Source of the DNA: CAVRXQ01 sp963725215
GTDB lineage: Bacteria > Actinomycetota > Acidimicrobiia > Acidimicrobiales > Bog-793
Reading direction: 5' to 3'
DNA length: 64,000 nucleotides
NCBI GenBank assembly: GCA_963725215.1
Contig: CAVRXQ010000002.1
Span: 248,001-312,000 of the forward strand
Shown here: positions 34,626-43,721 of the stretch, in pieces
Position numbering within the stretch: the stretch's first letter is position 1
How the letters are laid out: the number at the start of each line of letters is the position of its first letter
Position numbers and translations under genes: made by a program
The notes under the pieces: generated by a model
What the model was told of the DNA's origin: nothing
Seen by the model: only the letters and a program-made list of their open reading frames with translations
The model's database searches: none

Positions 34626-36620
34626 TCACGTCGCCGCCGCCTGAGAAGCATTTCCTTGTGGCGAACCTTGGGTGAGCCGGTCGAAGACGACCCCCATCAG
34701 CACGATCCCGAGCCCGGCGGCGAGCCCGAGACCGAACTCATCGCGATCGAGACCGACGACGACGTCGTACCCGAGACCGCCCGCCCCGACGAGGCCAGCG
34801 ACGATCACCTCCGCGAGCACGAGCATGATCGTCTGATTGACCGCCAGCAGCATCGCCGGGCGCGCGGCGGGGAGTTCCACCTTCCGGAGAATCTGCAGGC
34901 GCGACGAACCAAACGCTTCCCCCGCTTCGATGATGTCGCGTCGCACGCCGCGCAATGCGAGGATCGTGAGCCGGATCGTCGCCGGTACGGCGTAGACGAA
35001 CGAGGCGATCACGCCGGCAACGGGACCGACGCTGAAAAAGACGACGACTGGGATGAGGTAGACGAATGCCGGCATCGTCTGCAGCGTGTCGAGCACCGGT
35101 CGAATCGCGCGGTTCAGCCACGGCCACCAATACGCAACAACGCCGATCGGGAAGCCGATGAGCACGCACAGGCCGAGGGCGACGAGGACTTGGCTCAAGG
35201 TCGACGCGGCATCGGCCCACACCCCGAGCAGGCCGACCCCGGTCAAACAGGCCGCCAGCTGCGCGCCGCGACGCAACCCGCCGACGGCGATGCCCGCCGC
35301 GCCGGTCCCGAAGACCGCCACCCACCACGGGACCGCGCTGAAGAAGCTGGTGATCGGGTTGAGGATCGACGACGTCAGGAAATTCGACAGGTTCAATGTC
35401 CCGCCGATCACGGGAACGTTCCAGTAGTTGTAAAGGTGCGACTCGAGCCAGGTAAGCCCGGTGTTGACCGGGCCGCTGATCGAGAACGACCAGTTCTGGG
35501 GAAAGGCGCCGGTCGAGAAGGCGTAGTGGCCGATGAGGACGACCCCGATGCCCGCGACAAGCCCGGCAGTGAGCAACGGCCGTCGCCACCGTTCGAAAAA
35601 GCCGACCCGCGAAGTCGGTGCCTCGTGGGCGTGGCCGACGCGCTCGCCGTAGGCGGAGACGATCCGATCGAGCAGCATCGCGATCGCGACGATGACGAGG
35701 CCGGGCGTGAATGCTTGGCCGAGGTTTTCGATGGTGAGCGCGGCCAGAACGGGGTCGCCGAGGCCGCCCGAGCCGATCAGCGAGGCAAGGACGACGATCG
35801 ACAGCGCCATCATGATCACCTGGTTGATCCCGAGCAAGATCGGTCTCAAGGCGAGCGGAAGCTGCACCTTCACGAGCTGTTGCCAGCGAGTGGACCCGAA
35901 AGAGGTGCCCGCCTCGAGCACGTCGGCGCGGACGGAGCGAATTCCAAGCGAGGTGAGCCGGATGACGGGGGGCGCGGCGTAAATCACGGTGGCGACGACC
36001 CCGGCGGGATTACCGATTCCGAGCAGGATGACGACGGGGATCAAGTACACGTACGCCGGCAACATCTGCGCGGCGTCGAGTAGCGGCCGAAGGACGTGGT
36101 CGACCGGGTCCGACAATCCGGCCACGATGCCAAGCGGTATCCCGACCAACAGCGCGACGAGGATCGAAACGACCATCAGAGAAAGCGTCGCCAGGCTGTC
36201 GGCCCACAGACCGAGCAAGCCGAATCCGGCGACGACGATGGCGGCGAACATCGCGGTGCGGATCCGTCCCGCGCCGAGAGCGGCCAAGACGAAGAGGGCG
36301 ACAACTCCCGGCCATCCAAGGAAGTTGAGGACGTCGTTTAGCGCGTTCACGGCGTGTCCGAGGCCACCGCCAACTGGCGTGACGAAGTCGGTGAAGACCG
36401 GCGCGCTCGCTTGGTGCGCGGTGATCCAGCTGTCGAGGCTGGTGAAGGCATTTTGCGAACCGGGCACCCAGCTCGCCGGAAATCCGGATGCGGTGCCGCT
36501 CGCCGCGGCGGCGATCGCCATCCCGACCCCAGCGAGCGCGAAGCCCGGCCACGGCGGCCGCAACACCACTCGCCAGTTGAATGTGGCGAGGAGGCTCCGC
36601 CGCGGGAGTGCCAGCGCCAC
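34626..36620 (-). CDS. proW: Glycine betaine-type ABC permease, two fused permease domains
   Basis: 664 residues built from two tandem BPD_transp_1 domains (about residues 105-330 and 435-655), each with its own EAA loop: EAGTSFGSTRWQQLVKVQLP (about residues 237-256) in the first half and EAGEAFGSSRLQILRKVELP (about 567-586) in the second. Canonical ProW has about 350 residues and dimerises; here both halves are in one chain, with an extra hydrophobic lead in each half. It begins eight bases after the ATPase stop and is followed by proX. Confidence 0.9.
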   Translation of the reverse strand: MALALPRRSLLATFNWRVVLRPPWPGFALAGVGMAIAAAASGTASGFPASWVPGSQNAFTSLDSWITAHQASAPVFTDFVTPVGGGLGHAVNALNDVLNFLGWPGVVALFVLAALGAGRIRTAMFAAIVVAGFGLLGLWADSLATLSLMVVSILVALLVGIPLGIVAGLSDPVDHVLRPLLDAAQMLPAYVYLIPVVILLGIGNPAGVVATVIYAAPPVIRLTSLGIRSVRADVLEAGTSFGSTRWQQLVKVQLPLALRPILLGINQVIMMALSIVVLASLIGSGGLGDPVLAALTIENLGQAFTPGLVIVAIAMLLDRIVSAYGERVGHAHEAPTSRVGFFERWRRPLLTAGLVAGIGVVLIGHYAFSTGAFPQNWSFSISGPVNTGLTWLESHLYNYWNVPVIGGTLNLSNFLTSSILNPITSFFSAVPWWVAVFGTGAAGIAVGGLRRGAQLAACLTGVGLLGVWADAASTLSQVLVALGLCVLIGFPIGVVAYWWPWLNRAIRPVLDTLQTMPAFVYLIPVVVFFSVGPVAGVIASFVYAVPATIRLTILALRGVRRDIIEAGEAFGSSRLQILRKVELPAARPAMLLAVNQTIMLVLAEVIVAGLVGAGGLGYDVVVGLDRDEFGLGLAAGLGIVLMGVVFDRLTQGSPQGNASQAAAT

Positions 36621-36628
36621 GGTTGGGC

Positions 36629-37711
36629 TCAGGCCTTCTGGACGACGAGGGTGTCAGGGTGTGGCGGCGCGGCCACGACGGCCTGCAACACCGTCGCTCG
36701 GTCGAGAGTGCCGACGACCCTTCCCTCAGAGTCGACGACGCCGACGACCTCATCCCGCTCGGCGAGGAAGCCGAGCACGTCATCGAGCTTGGTCGACTCC
36801 GCGACCGATCGCGCCGGGGCGAGCCCAGAAATGAGCGGCCGCATCACCCACGCGGCGGTCAAGACTTTCGCTCGCGGTACATCGCGGGTAAACGCCGCGA
36901 CGTAATCATCGGCCGGATTGCCGACAACCTCTTCCGGCGTGCCGAGTTGAACGAAAGCACCGTCACGCATGATCGCGATGCGGTCTCCGAGCTTCAGCGC
37001 TTCGTCGAGATCGTGCGTGACGAAAATGACTGTCTTGTGCATCTGCTGTTGCAAGCGGACGAGCTCGTCCTGCATGCCACGCCGAATCAGCGGGTCGAGC
37101 GCGGAGAACGCCTCGTCAAAGATCAACACGTCCGGATCGACCGCCAAGGCGCGCGCCAGCCCGACTCGCTGTTGCATACCGCCCGAAAGCTGACTCGGGT
37201 AGGAGCGATCCATTCCAGAAAGGCCGACGACCTCGAGGAGAAGACGCGCACGTTCGTGACGCGTGTGCTTGTCGACGCCTTTGACCTCGAGCCCGTAGGC
37301 GACATTGTCAAGGACATTGCGGTGCGGCAATAACGCGAAATGCTGGAAGACCATGCTCACTTTGGTTCGGCGCAGCTCTCGCAATCCCTTGGCGTCAGCC
37401 GTGACGACGTTGCGGCCGCAAAGCTCCACCTCGCCGCTCGTCACGTTGATGAGGCGGGTGATGCAGCGGGTGAGCGTCGACTTTCCGCTTCCCGACAGGC
37501 CCATGACGACGAACACTTCTCCGCCCGGAATCTCGAAGGAAACGTCCCGCACTGCAATCGTGCAACCCTCGGTCGCCAGCAGCTCGGCCCGGCTCAGCTC
37601 CGCTTTTGGACTGCTGGGAATCTTCTCCGCGCCGCGGCCGAACACCTTCCAGACATTGCGGCAAGAGACCTGGATCGGAGGCGTGCTTTTGACGTCACTG
37701 ACGTGCCCCAC
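36629..37711 (-). CDS. proV: Glycine betaine-type ABC transporter ATP-binding protein
   Basis: ATPase of the quaternary-amine uptake family (ProV/OpuAA): Walker A GLSGSGKST, signature QLSGGMQQRVGLARALA, Walker B VLIFDEAFSALDP, H-loop THDLDEA. The N-terminal helical extension before Walker A (CRNVWKVFGRGAEK...) is typical, and the last 60 residues form a single CBS motif (VVGVVDSEGRVVGTL), which senses ionic strength in related importers. I start at GTG 37711; the frame is open to ATG 37822, but those 37 residues are not family-like. A GGAGGG-AAAC-CCCTCC hairpin sits at 37794-37809 in the upstream region. Confidence 0.9.
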   Translation of the reverse strand: MGHVSDVKSTPPIQVSCRNVWKVFGRGAEKIPSSPKAELSRAELLATEGCTIAVRDVSFEIPGGEVFVVMGLSGSGKSTLTRCITRLINVTSGEVELCGRNVVTADAKGLRELRRTKVSMVFQHFALLPHRNVLDNVAYGLEVKGVDKHTRHERARLLLEVVGLSGMDRSYPSQLSGGMQQRVGLARALAVDPDVLIFDEAFSALDPLIRRGMQDELVRLQQQMHKTVIFVTHDLDEALKLGDRIAIMRDGAFVQLGTPEEVVGNPADDYVAAFTRDVPRAKVLTAAWVMRPLISGLAPARSVAESTKLDDVLGFLAERDEVVGVVDSEGRVVGTLDRATVLQAVVAAPPHPDTLVVQKA

Positions 37712-37929
37712 CCCATTGGTGAGCCCTCCCCCAAGCACCGCCCATACGATAGGCAGACCGGCGGCATTCGGTGCACTCGCTACATATGAAGAAGGAGGGA
37801 AACCCCTCCACGGCCTGATCAATTTCGCTCGCGTAGCGTGTCGGAAGTGTCCGGCTCCTCTCAGTCCGAGGTACCGCGCAACACGCGCCTTCGACGGCGA
37901 ATTCTGAGCAGCGACCTGACGCGGAATCG

Positions 37930-38298
37930 ATGATCCTTCGACCAGGAAACATCGTCTTCGACACCCAAGATGTCGCGCGTCTCGCTCGGTTCTGGGCGGA
38001 GGTCACGGGCTACGAACCGAGGCCGCTTTTCGGCACCTACGCCGGCCTCCGCGACCCAAGTGGACGAGGCGCCAACATCACCTTTCAGCGAGTCGAAGAC
38101 GCTGAAGCTTCGTCGAGTAATTGCCACGTCGATTTCTACGCCAAGGACCCAGACGAAGTGGCGCGACGCGCGGTGGAACTCGGCGCGCAACTTGTTCGTC
38201 GAGTGAACGAAGCCGAGGTGTCGTGGATCGTGCTCACCGATCCGGACGGCAACGAATTCTGCGTCGTCTCAGCGGTCGGTTCAGACCGAGAGCCGTAG
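37930..38298 (+). CDS. VOC-superfamily (glyoxalase-like) protein
   Basis: 122 residues forming one glyoxalase/bleomycin-resistance fold: FDTQDVARLARFWAEVTGYEP at the N-terminus and LTDPDGNEFCVV at the C-terminus. Members are metal enzymes or binding proteins; the glyoxalase_6 type seen here has no assigned reaction. It is divergent from the proVWX operon and followed on the same strand by an MFS transporter. Confidence 0.8.
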   Translation: MILRPGNIVFDTQDVARLARFWAEVTGYEPRPLFGTYAGLRDPSGRGANITFQRVEDAEASSSNCHVDFYAKDPDEVARRAVELGAQLVRRVNEAEVSWIVLTDPDGNEFCVVSAVGSDREP

Positions 38299-38405
38299 CG
38301 ACGCGACCGCGTGATCTATCTCCTCGATCGCGAGAATCGTCGCAATCTGGCTCGGACAGGCATCCTGCAGACACGGAATGCTCCCCCGTGCAACTAGCGC
38401 TCCGA

Positions 38406-39542
38406 ATGTTCGCTCGATCGAACGGCGCCTACGCGATCTTGTTGGTGCTCGCGGCGATCGACTCGATCGGATACAGCGTGATCGGCCCGGTCCTCCCTTC
38501 CCTATCTAGGGAAGTCCACGCCGATCCAATCGTCGCCGGTTCCATTGTCGCTGGTTTTCCGCTCGGAATGCTCTTCGGATTCATCGCCGCCGGAAGCGGA
38601 GTGCGCCGATTCGGCTCTCGCCGTGCGTTGTTCGCGTCATTCATCGTCGTGGCAGGAGGGACCGCAGGATTCATCGCCGCTGACTCGACTCCTGGATATT
38701 TCGTCGCACGGGCGGTGATGGGCTTCGGTTCGGGCGGGGTGTGGCTCGGATTGGTGTTCGCCACACTCGAGCGATGGCCGGGGCGCGAATACCTCTGCAT
38801 GAGCCGGGTCTTCGCCGCTTACTCAGTGGGCGCGCTCGGTGGACCGGCACTGGGTGCACTCGGCGGCGTCCGCGCACCTTTTGTCATCTACCTCGTACTC
38901 ATCGGCTTGGCGTGTTTTCTCGCCGCGCTGATGCCGGACATCGCGCAACGTCCGCAATACATAACCGATCGCCTCGAGCTTCGACGTCCTCGCTTTTGGG
39001 TCGCGTCCGTCGCCATCATGCTGACGACTTCGGCCACCGGCCTCGTTGATGGTGCGCTGCCTCTTCATTTCGCTTCGAAACTCACGCAAGCCGAGATCGG
39101 AGGAGCATTCGCCGGGCTCGGCATCATCGTTGCCTTCGCCTCTGCCGTCGCTGGCCACCTGAAACCGCGGCCGGCGACGGGCGCCGGCGTCGTCGCGCTC
39201 GTCTTCGGCATCGAACTCGCCGGGGCGAGTGGCGCCGTCGAGGTGTGGTTGCCGGCGCTCGCAGTTATGGGGTTCGGGATCGGTATTGGACAGACCGGAG
39301 CGACCGGTCTCCTGCTCGGCGCCGTGCCAACGGAACGGATCGTGAGCGCGATGGTCGTTTGGTCCCAAATGGCAATGGTGGGCTACCTCGTCGCACCCGT
39401 TGCCGGCGGCGCGCTTGGCCAGACGCTGGGTTATCGCGCGCTTGGTATCGTCCCGGCGGTGATGGGCGCCTCGCTCGTGTCGATCGCCGCGTTCGCTCGA
39501 AAGGAAAGAGGGACTCCACACGCCGAGCGTGTCCCGACATAG
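38406..39542 (+). CDS. MFS transporter
   Basis: About 378 residues with roughly 12 membrane segments. Motif A-like loop GSGVRRFGSRRAL between segments 2 and 3, and AVMGFGSGGVWLGLVFATLE in segment 4-5, typical of drug/proton antiporters (DHA1-like). GTG 38388 is an alternative start six codons earlier. The frame continues to 38121, but that part overlaps the VOC gene out of frame. Substrate not predictable. Confidence 0.85.
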   Translation: MFARSNGAYAILLVLAAIDSIGYSVIGPVLPSLSREVHADPIVAGSIVAGFPLGMLFGFIAAGSGVRRFGSRRALFASFIVVAGGTAGFIAADSTPGYFVARAVMGFGSGGVWLGLVFATLERWPGREYLCMSRVFAAYSVGALGGPALGALGGVRAPFVIYLVLIGLACFLAALMPDIAQRPQYITDRLELRRPRFWVASVAIMLTTSATGLVDGALPLHFASKLTQAEIGGAFAGLGIIVAFASAVAGHLKPRPATGAGVVALVFGIELAGASGAVEVWLPALAVMGFGIGIGQTGATGLLLGAVPTERIVSAMVVWSQMAMVGYLVAPVAGGALGQTLGYRALGIVPAVMGASLVSIAAFARKERGTPHAERVPT

Positions 39543-39594
39543 GAGCGCGCCGCCCCGGAGTCGTCCACCAAAACACCAGTACGCGAATTCGCGG

Positions 39595-40356
39595 TCAGAG
39601 GGGCGCGACCCACAGGCGAATGGCAAGCGCGATTCCGATCATGCTTGCGCCGACGCGCAGGACGCCTCCCGACGTTCGTCGCGCGATGACAGGACCGATC
39701 GTGCTGCCGACAAACATTCCTGACGCCAACGCGCCCGCCGCCAACCAAGTGACGCTCGAAAACAGAACAAACGCGGCAGCTGACACCGTCGTCGCGGCTC
39801 CGACGAGGACGTTCTTTATCGCGTTTGCCCTTGCGACGTGTTCGTCGACGGTCAACAACACGATCGCCAGCGTCATGATCCCGGCTCCTGCACCGAAATA
39901 TCCGTTGTACAGCGATGTTCCAAAGACCCCGCCGAAAAGCGCCACGCGGTCCGAACGAGCGCCCCGCGACGTCCTCCACGACGAGATGCGCGGCTGTGCA
40001 ATGAGGCTCAACGCCGCAATCATCAACAGGAACGGCACGATGCGCGCAAAGACGGTCGCAGGGGTAGAAAGTAGGAGACTCGCTCCAGCTGCCCCCCCAG
40101 CCATCGCGACGAGCACCGGCCGCGACAACCACCGTGTCTTGCCGCGCAGTTCGGATCGCGAGGCCAAGGCAGAGCCCGGCAAAATTGCGACGCAGGCGAC
40201 AATGTTCGTCACGCTCGCGGTCAGAGGCGAGATGCCAACCGCCAGCAACGCCGGGAAAGACACGAGCGAAGTGATGCCGCCGGCCGACCCGATCATTCCC
40301 GCAACGACTCCCGCGCCTACCAGCGCACACGCCTCTGCTATCGATATCGAACTCAT
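39595..40356 (-). CDS. TauE/SafE family membrane protein
   Basis: 253 residues, eight or so membrane segments, with the repeated family motif: GMIGSAGGITSLVSFPALLAVG near the N-terminus and GGVFGTSLYNGYFGAGAGIM in the second half (each in two parts). The family exports or imports sulfite, sulfoacetate or related anions, but most members are uncharacterised. It is convergent with the MFS gene. Confidence 0.85.
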   Translation of the reverse strand: MSSISIAEACALVGAGVVAGMIGSAGGITSLVSFPALLAVGISPLTASVTNIVACVAILPGSALASRSELRGKTRWLSRPVLVAMAGGAAGASLLLSTPATVFARIVPFLLMIAALSLIAQPRISSWRTSRGARSDRVALFGGVFGTSLYNGYFGAGAGIMTLAIVLLTVDEHVARANAIKNVLVGAATTVSAAAFVLFSSVTWLAAGALASGMFVGSTIGPVIARRTSGGVLRVGASMIGIALAIRLWVAPL

Positions 40357-40739
40357 GGCGCGCCGACGCGCGGGGCACCCTTCCAGGACGACTTCGACGA
40401 CAACTTCACCCTCTTCTTAATCCGCCACTTCGCCACGGAACGCGAAGATGACGGACGCGCGCACGCCCATCGCTCTGTGAACGTCGCGCCATCACAACCG
40501 TGCCTCTCCCGCCGCGAATCGGCCCGGCGATTGTTGCGCAAGTTGTCGATGCGGCGCGCGTCTGGCTAGACCCGATCAAGTCAATGGCTCACTCGTGAAT
40601 CGCGTCGCCGGATTCTCCGCTGGCACCACGATGCCAAAATGGGCTGCTCAAGGCACTTCGCGATCCGACGGGCCTCTTGTACACTTCGGTCAACTGGCGG
40701 GCCAAAGGGCTCCGCAAATTACCGGGGGGGGGGGGATGC
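40357..40739 (+). promoter_or_regulatory. Upstream region of the importer operon, with a 12-G tract
   Basis: No gene seen in this 380-base stretch; short Arg-rich frames look spurious. A promoter-like TTCGCG (40657-40662), 17-base spacer, TACACT (40680-40685) would start an RNA near 40692. A run of twelve G (40724-40735) ends four bases before the ATG of the binding protein and is its only Shine-Dalgarno-like sequence. I see no TPP or other known riboswitch. Confidence 0.5.
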
Positions 40740-41930
40740 ATGCGAACGCGTCTTGGACGATGGTGGCGTCGCTTGGCGACCGCTGCCGTCGCAATTACCA
40801 CGCTCGGTTTCATGGGGGTGTGGGCGGGTCCCGCATCAACGGCGAATGCGGCGTCCTCAAAATCGTGCTGGGCGACCGCGACGAGCGTCAGCTCTTGCGG
40901 AGGTATGAAAGCTCTTGTCGCCGCGGCGAAGGCGGAGGGGACGCTCAACCTCATCGCTGACCCGGTCACGTGGGCTAATTACGGCAACATCATTAAGGAC
41001 TTCGGCCACAAATACGGGATCCACATCAATGACTACAACCCGAACGGGACGAGCGCTGAAGAGCTGAGCACGCTCGTGCTCGACCGGGGCAAGTCGAACG
41101 AGCCTGACGAGGTCGACGTGGGACCGTCCTTTGCCATCGAGGGCGTACACGGAGAGCCGGGCGTCTTCAAGGGACCGATCTTCGCCAAGTACAAGAGCCA
41201 AGAGTGGAACGACATCCCGGCAGCCTGGAAGAATTCAGAGGGGTACTGGCAGTACGACTACAGCGGTGTCGTGTCCATCGGATACAACGCCAGCGTCATC
41301 AAAACGCCTGTGACTTCCTTCCAGAGCCTTTTGAACCCGGAGTTCAAAAACGCGGTTGGACTCTCCAACAGCCCCACGTCTTCGGGCGCGGGCTTCGCAG
41401 CGGTGTTCGCGGCGGCGCTGAACAACGGTGGCTCGCTCAACAACATTCAACCGGGAATCGCCTTCTTCCAGAGGATGAAGACGGCTGGCAACTACAACCC
41501 GGTTGAGGCCGGTGGCGCCGGCGACGCGCCGATGGCGGACAAGACGGTGCTTGCCACCATCGACTGGACATACAACGAACACTCCTGGACACAGGAACTT
41601 AAGAGCGTCGGCATTGATTGGAAGGTCATCATCCCGAAGGGGACGCCGTACGCGTCCTACTACGCCATGGCGATCAGCAAGTACTCACCTCATCCAGCAG
41701 CGGCGAGGCTCTGGCTCGAGTACATGTTCTCGCCGACCGGCCAGAACCTCTGGATGGAAGGCGGCGCCGTTCCGGCCACCATCACGGCGATGGAGAAGGC
41801 AGGGACCGTGAGCAAGACTGCCCTCGCTTCCGTGCCCAAACTCCCGAAACCACCGGTCATCGCCACCACCGCCCAAGCCTCCAAGGCGACGGCGATCGTG
41901 GTCGCCGATTGGTCGTCAGCCGTCGGCTAG
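40740..41930 (+). CDS. ABC transporter extracellular solute-binding protein
   Basis: Family 1 / PotD-AfuA-like binding protein, about 396 residues. Signal peptide at residues 1-37 (Arg-rich start, hydrophobic core, ANA-A cleavage site), no lipobox. The mature part begins KSCWATATSVSSCGGM and has the two-lobe pattern GTLNLIADP, NPNGTSAEEL, YSGVVSIGYN, LATIDWTYNE and AARLWLEYMFS. The frame is open to 40677, but ATG 40740 follows directly on the G tract. First gene of an operon with two permeases, an ATPase, GlpD and a metallophosphoesterase. Related systems import iron, polyamines, thiamine, phosphonates or phosphodiesters; the last fits the neighbours best (inference). Confidence 0.85.
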   Translation: MRTRLGRWWRRLATAAVAITTLGFMGVWAGPASTANAASSKSCWATATSVSSCGGMKALVAAAKAEGTLNLIADPVTWANYGNIIKDFGHKYGIHINDYNPNGTSAEELSTLVLDRGKSNEPDEVDVGPSFAIEGVHGEPGVFKGPIFAKYKSQEWNDIPAAWKNSEGYWQYDYSGVVSIGYNASVIKTPVTSFQSLLNPEFKNAVGLSNSPTSSGAGFAAVFAAALNNGGSLNNIQPGIAFFQRMKTAGNYNPVEAGGAGDAPMADKTVLATIDWTYNEHSWTQELKSVGIDWKVIIPKGTPYASYYAMAISKYSPHPAAARLWLEYMFSPTGQNLWMEGGAVPATITAMEKAGTVSKTALASVPKLPKPPVIATTAQASKATAIVVADWSSAVG

Positions 41931-41959
41931 GTGACCCGGAACAACAGCAAGTTGGCTAG

Positions 41960-42864
41960 ATGAACGCCGTCAACGGGGTCCGCGTGCAAGACGCGGGCCC
42001 CGTTGCGCGTCGGCGTCGGCGCCGCTATCTGGCGGCGATCGGCGTCGCGCCGTTCCTCGCATACGTCGGCTTCTTCCTGATCGTCCCGGCAGCCTCTGTG
42101 ATGGTCGAGGCGTTTCGGGACAACAACGGCGGGCTTTCGTTCTCGAACCTGGCGACGGTGGTGTCGTCGAAGTCACCTTGGCTCCACTCGTACGCGCTGA
42201 GCCTCGAGCTCTCTGCGGCGTCGGCGGTCCTCGCCGGCATTCTCGGACTCGTCGGCACGGTCGCCCTCGTGAGTTCGCCCAACCGAATCGTGAGGAGACT
42301 CGTCACGACCGCTTGCGGTGTGCTGGCGAATACAGGCGGCGTCCCACTCGCGTTTGCCTTCATCGCCACGATCGGCAACGCGGCGTCGCGACGCACATCC
42401 TTTCGGAGATCGGATTCAATCCCTACAACCACGGGTTTTCGTTGTACTCGTTCACGGGACTCGTGGTCGTCTATCTCTATTTCCTATTGCCGCTCGTGAT
42501 CTTGCTGATGCTCCCTCCGGTCGAGGCACTTCGCAGCGAGTGGCGAGAAGCGGCCTCGACGCTCGGTGCGAGCCCGCGGCATTACTGGCAGAAGGTCGGA
42601 CTCCCAGTTCTCACGCCTCCCTTCATCGCCACGCTCATGGTCCTTTTCATGGACGCGTTCGCCGCCTACGCGACCGCGCAAGCGTTGACGACCGGCTCCA
42701 TTCCCCTCGTGCCAATTGAGATCGGTGCGTTGCTTGCCGGCAATGTCGTCACGAACCAGGCCAATCTCGGAGACGCCCTCGGCCTCGGCATGATCGTCAT
42801 CGTCGCCGCCGCCGGCACGCTTTACGTAATCGTTCAGCGCAAGACGTCACGGTGGCTGCGGTGA
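41960..42864 (+). pseudogene. ABC permease 1, disrupted by a single-base frameshift
   Basis: Inner-membrane permease of the same importer. The first part reads in one frame (start ATG 41960 to about 42382: LAAIGVAPFLAYVGFFLIVP, LAFAFIATIGNA) and then continues perfectly in another (GVATHILSEIGF onward to TGA 42864, including the EAA-like loop WREAASTLGASPRHYWQKVGLP). The break is at AACGCGGCGTCG (42377-42388), where one G appears to be missing. Unshifted, translation would stop at 42499. Together the two parts give a normal permease of about 300 residues. It could be a real mutation or a sequencing error; no slippery site suggests programmed shifting. Confidence 0.85.
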
Positions 42865-43721
42865 AAACCGGCCGCACTTTCCGCTGGATCACGATGGCCC
42901 TCTTGGGCTTGTTCGTCATCGCGCCGATGGCGGCGTCCGTGCAGTTCTCTTTGGAGGCGGGCTACGGGGGACGACTCTCAGTCACCGCCTACCGGCAGGC
43001 ATTTGCTGAGCCCGGACTCGCGACGAGCTTGCTCACTTCGGTAAAAGTCGCGCTCGGAGCGATGGCGATCACCTTGGCGTTGCTCGTCCCGACGGTGATC
43101 TTCGTCAACTTGCGTTTTCCTCGATGGCACGCGGTGCTCGACGCAGTCAGTCTTTTGCCGCTCGGGGTGCCGGCGGTGGTGATCGTGCTCGGCGTGCTCG
43201 GCGCCTACCGAGGGCTCCCCTCGTTTTTCACTGGGACGCCGGTGATCCTCGCGTTCGTCTACGTCGTGCTGGCAATGCCGTACACCTACCGGGCGATCGA
43301 CGCCGGGGTACGCGCCATCGACCTCCATACCCTCGTCGATGCAGGTCGATCGATGGGCGCCGGTTGGGGAAAGCTCTTTTCGCGCGTCCTCTTGCCGAAC
43401 CTTCGCTCGGGAATCCTGGCGGCTGCGTTCTTGACGGTCGCGCTGTCGCTCGGCGAATTCGCGATCGCCAGCATCATGGGCTTCAACACCTTCCCCGTGT
43501 GGCTCGTCTCCGTTGAGGGCAACAACCCTTATGTCGCGGTGGCACTTTCGATCGCGGCGCTGATCGTGACCTGGGTGTTGCTCGTCGTCTTGGCGTTCGC
43601 CGGCTCCGGACGCCGTCGGCGCTCGCGAGGGGCGATCGGCGTCGAGCTCGTCGACACCGTCGAGGAGGCAGAGGAACTTGCTTCGCGTCCGCTTGATGCC
43701 GTCGATTCGGTGGCAACGTGA
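42861..43721 (+). CDS. ABC permease 2
   Basis: 286-residue permease with six membrane segments and the EAA loop DAGRSMGAGWGKLFSRVLLPN (residues about 161-180). GTG 42861 overlaps the permease 1 stop (GTGA); GTG 42852 is an alternative three codons earlier. The C-terminal 35 residues are a cytoplasmic acidic tail not typical of the family. Its stop overlaps the ATPase start. Confidence 0.9.
   Translation: MKTGRTFRWITMALLGLFVIAPMAASVQFSLEAGYGGRLSVTAYRQAFAEPGLATSLLTSVKVALGAMAITLALLVPTVIFVNLRFPRWHAVLDAVSLLPLGVPAVVIVLGVLGAYRGLPSFFTGTPVILAFVYVVLAMPYTYRAIDAGVRAIDLHTLVDAGRSMGAGWGKLFSRVLLPNLRSGILAAAFLTVALSLGEFAIASIMGFNTFPVWLVSVEGNNPYVAVALSIAALIVTWVLLVVLAFAGSGRRRRSRGAIGVELVDTVEEAEELASRPLDAVDSVAT

Noticed and set aside
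37712..37822. ProV start at ATG 37822
   Set aside because: The added residues do not resemble ProV N-termini and no ribosome site precedes them; GTG 37711 kept, with some doubt.
40357..40739. TPP or other riboswitch before the 40.7-kb importer
   Set aside because: No conserved riboswitch core seen; only a G tract and a promoter-like pair.
42178..42499. Two separate overlapping small permease genes instead of one frameshifted gene
   Set aside because: The conserved sequence of one normal permease continues exactly across the frame change at 42380; neither part alone is a complete domain.
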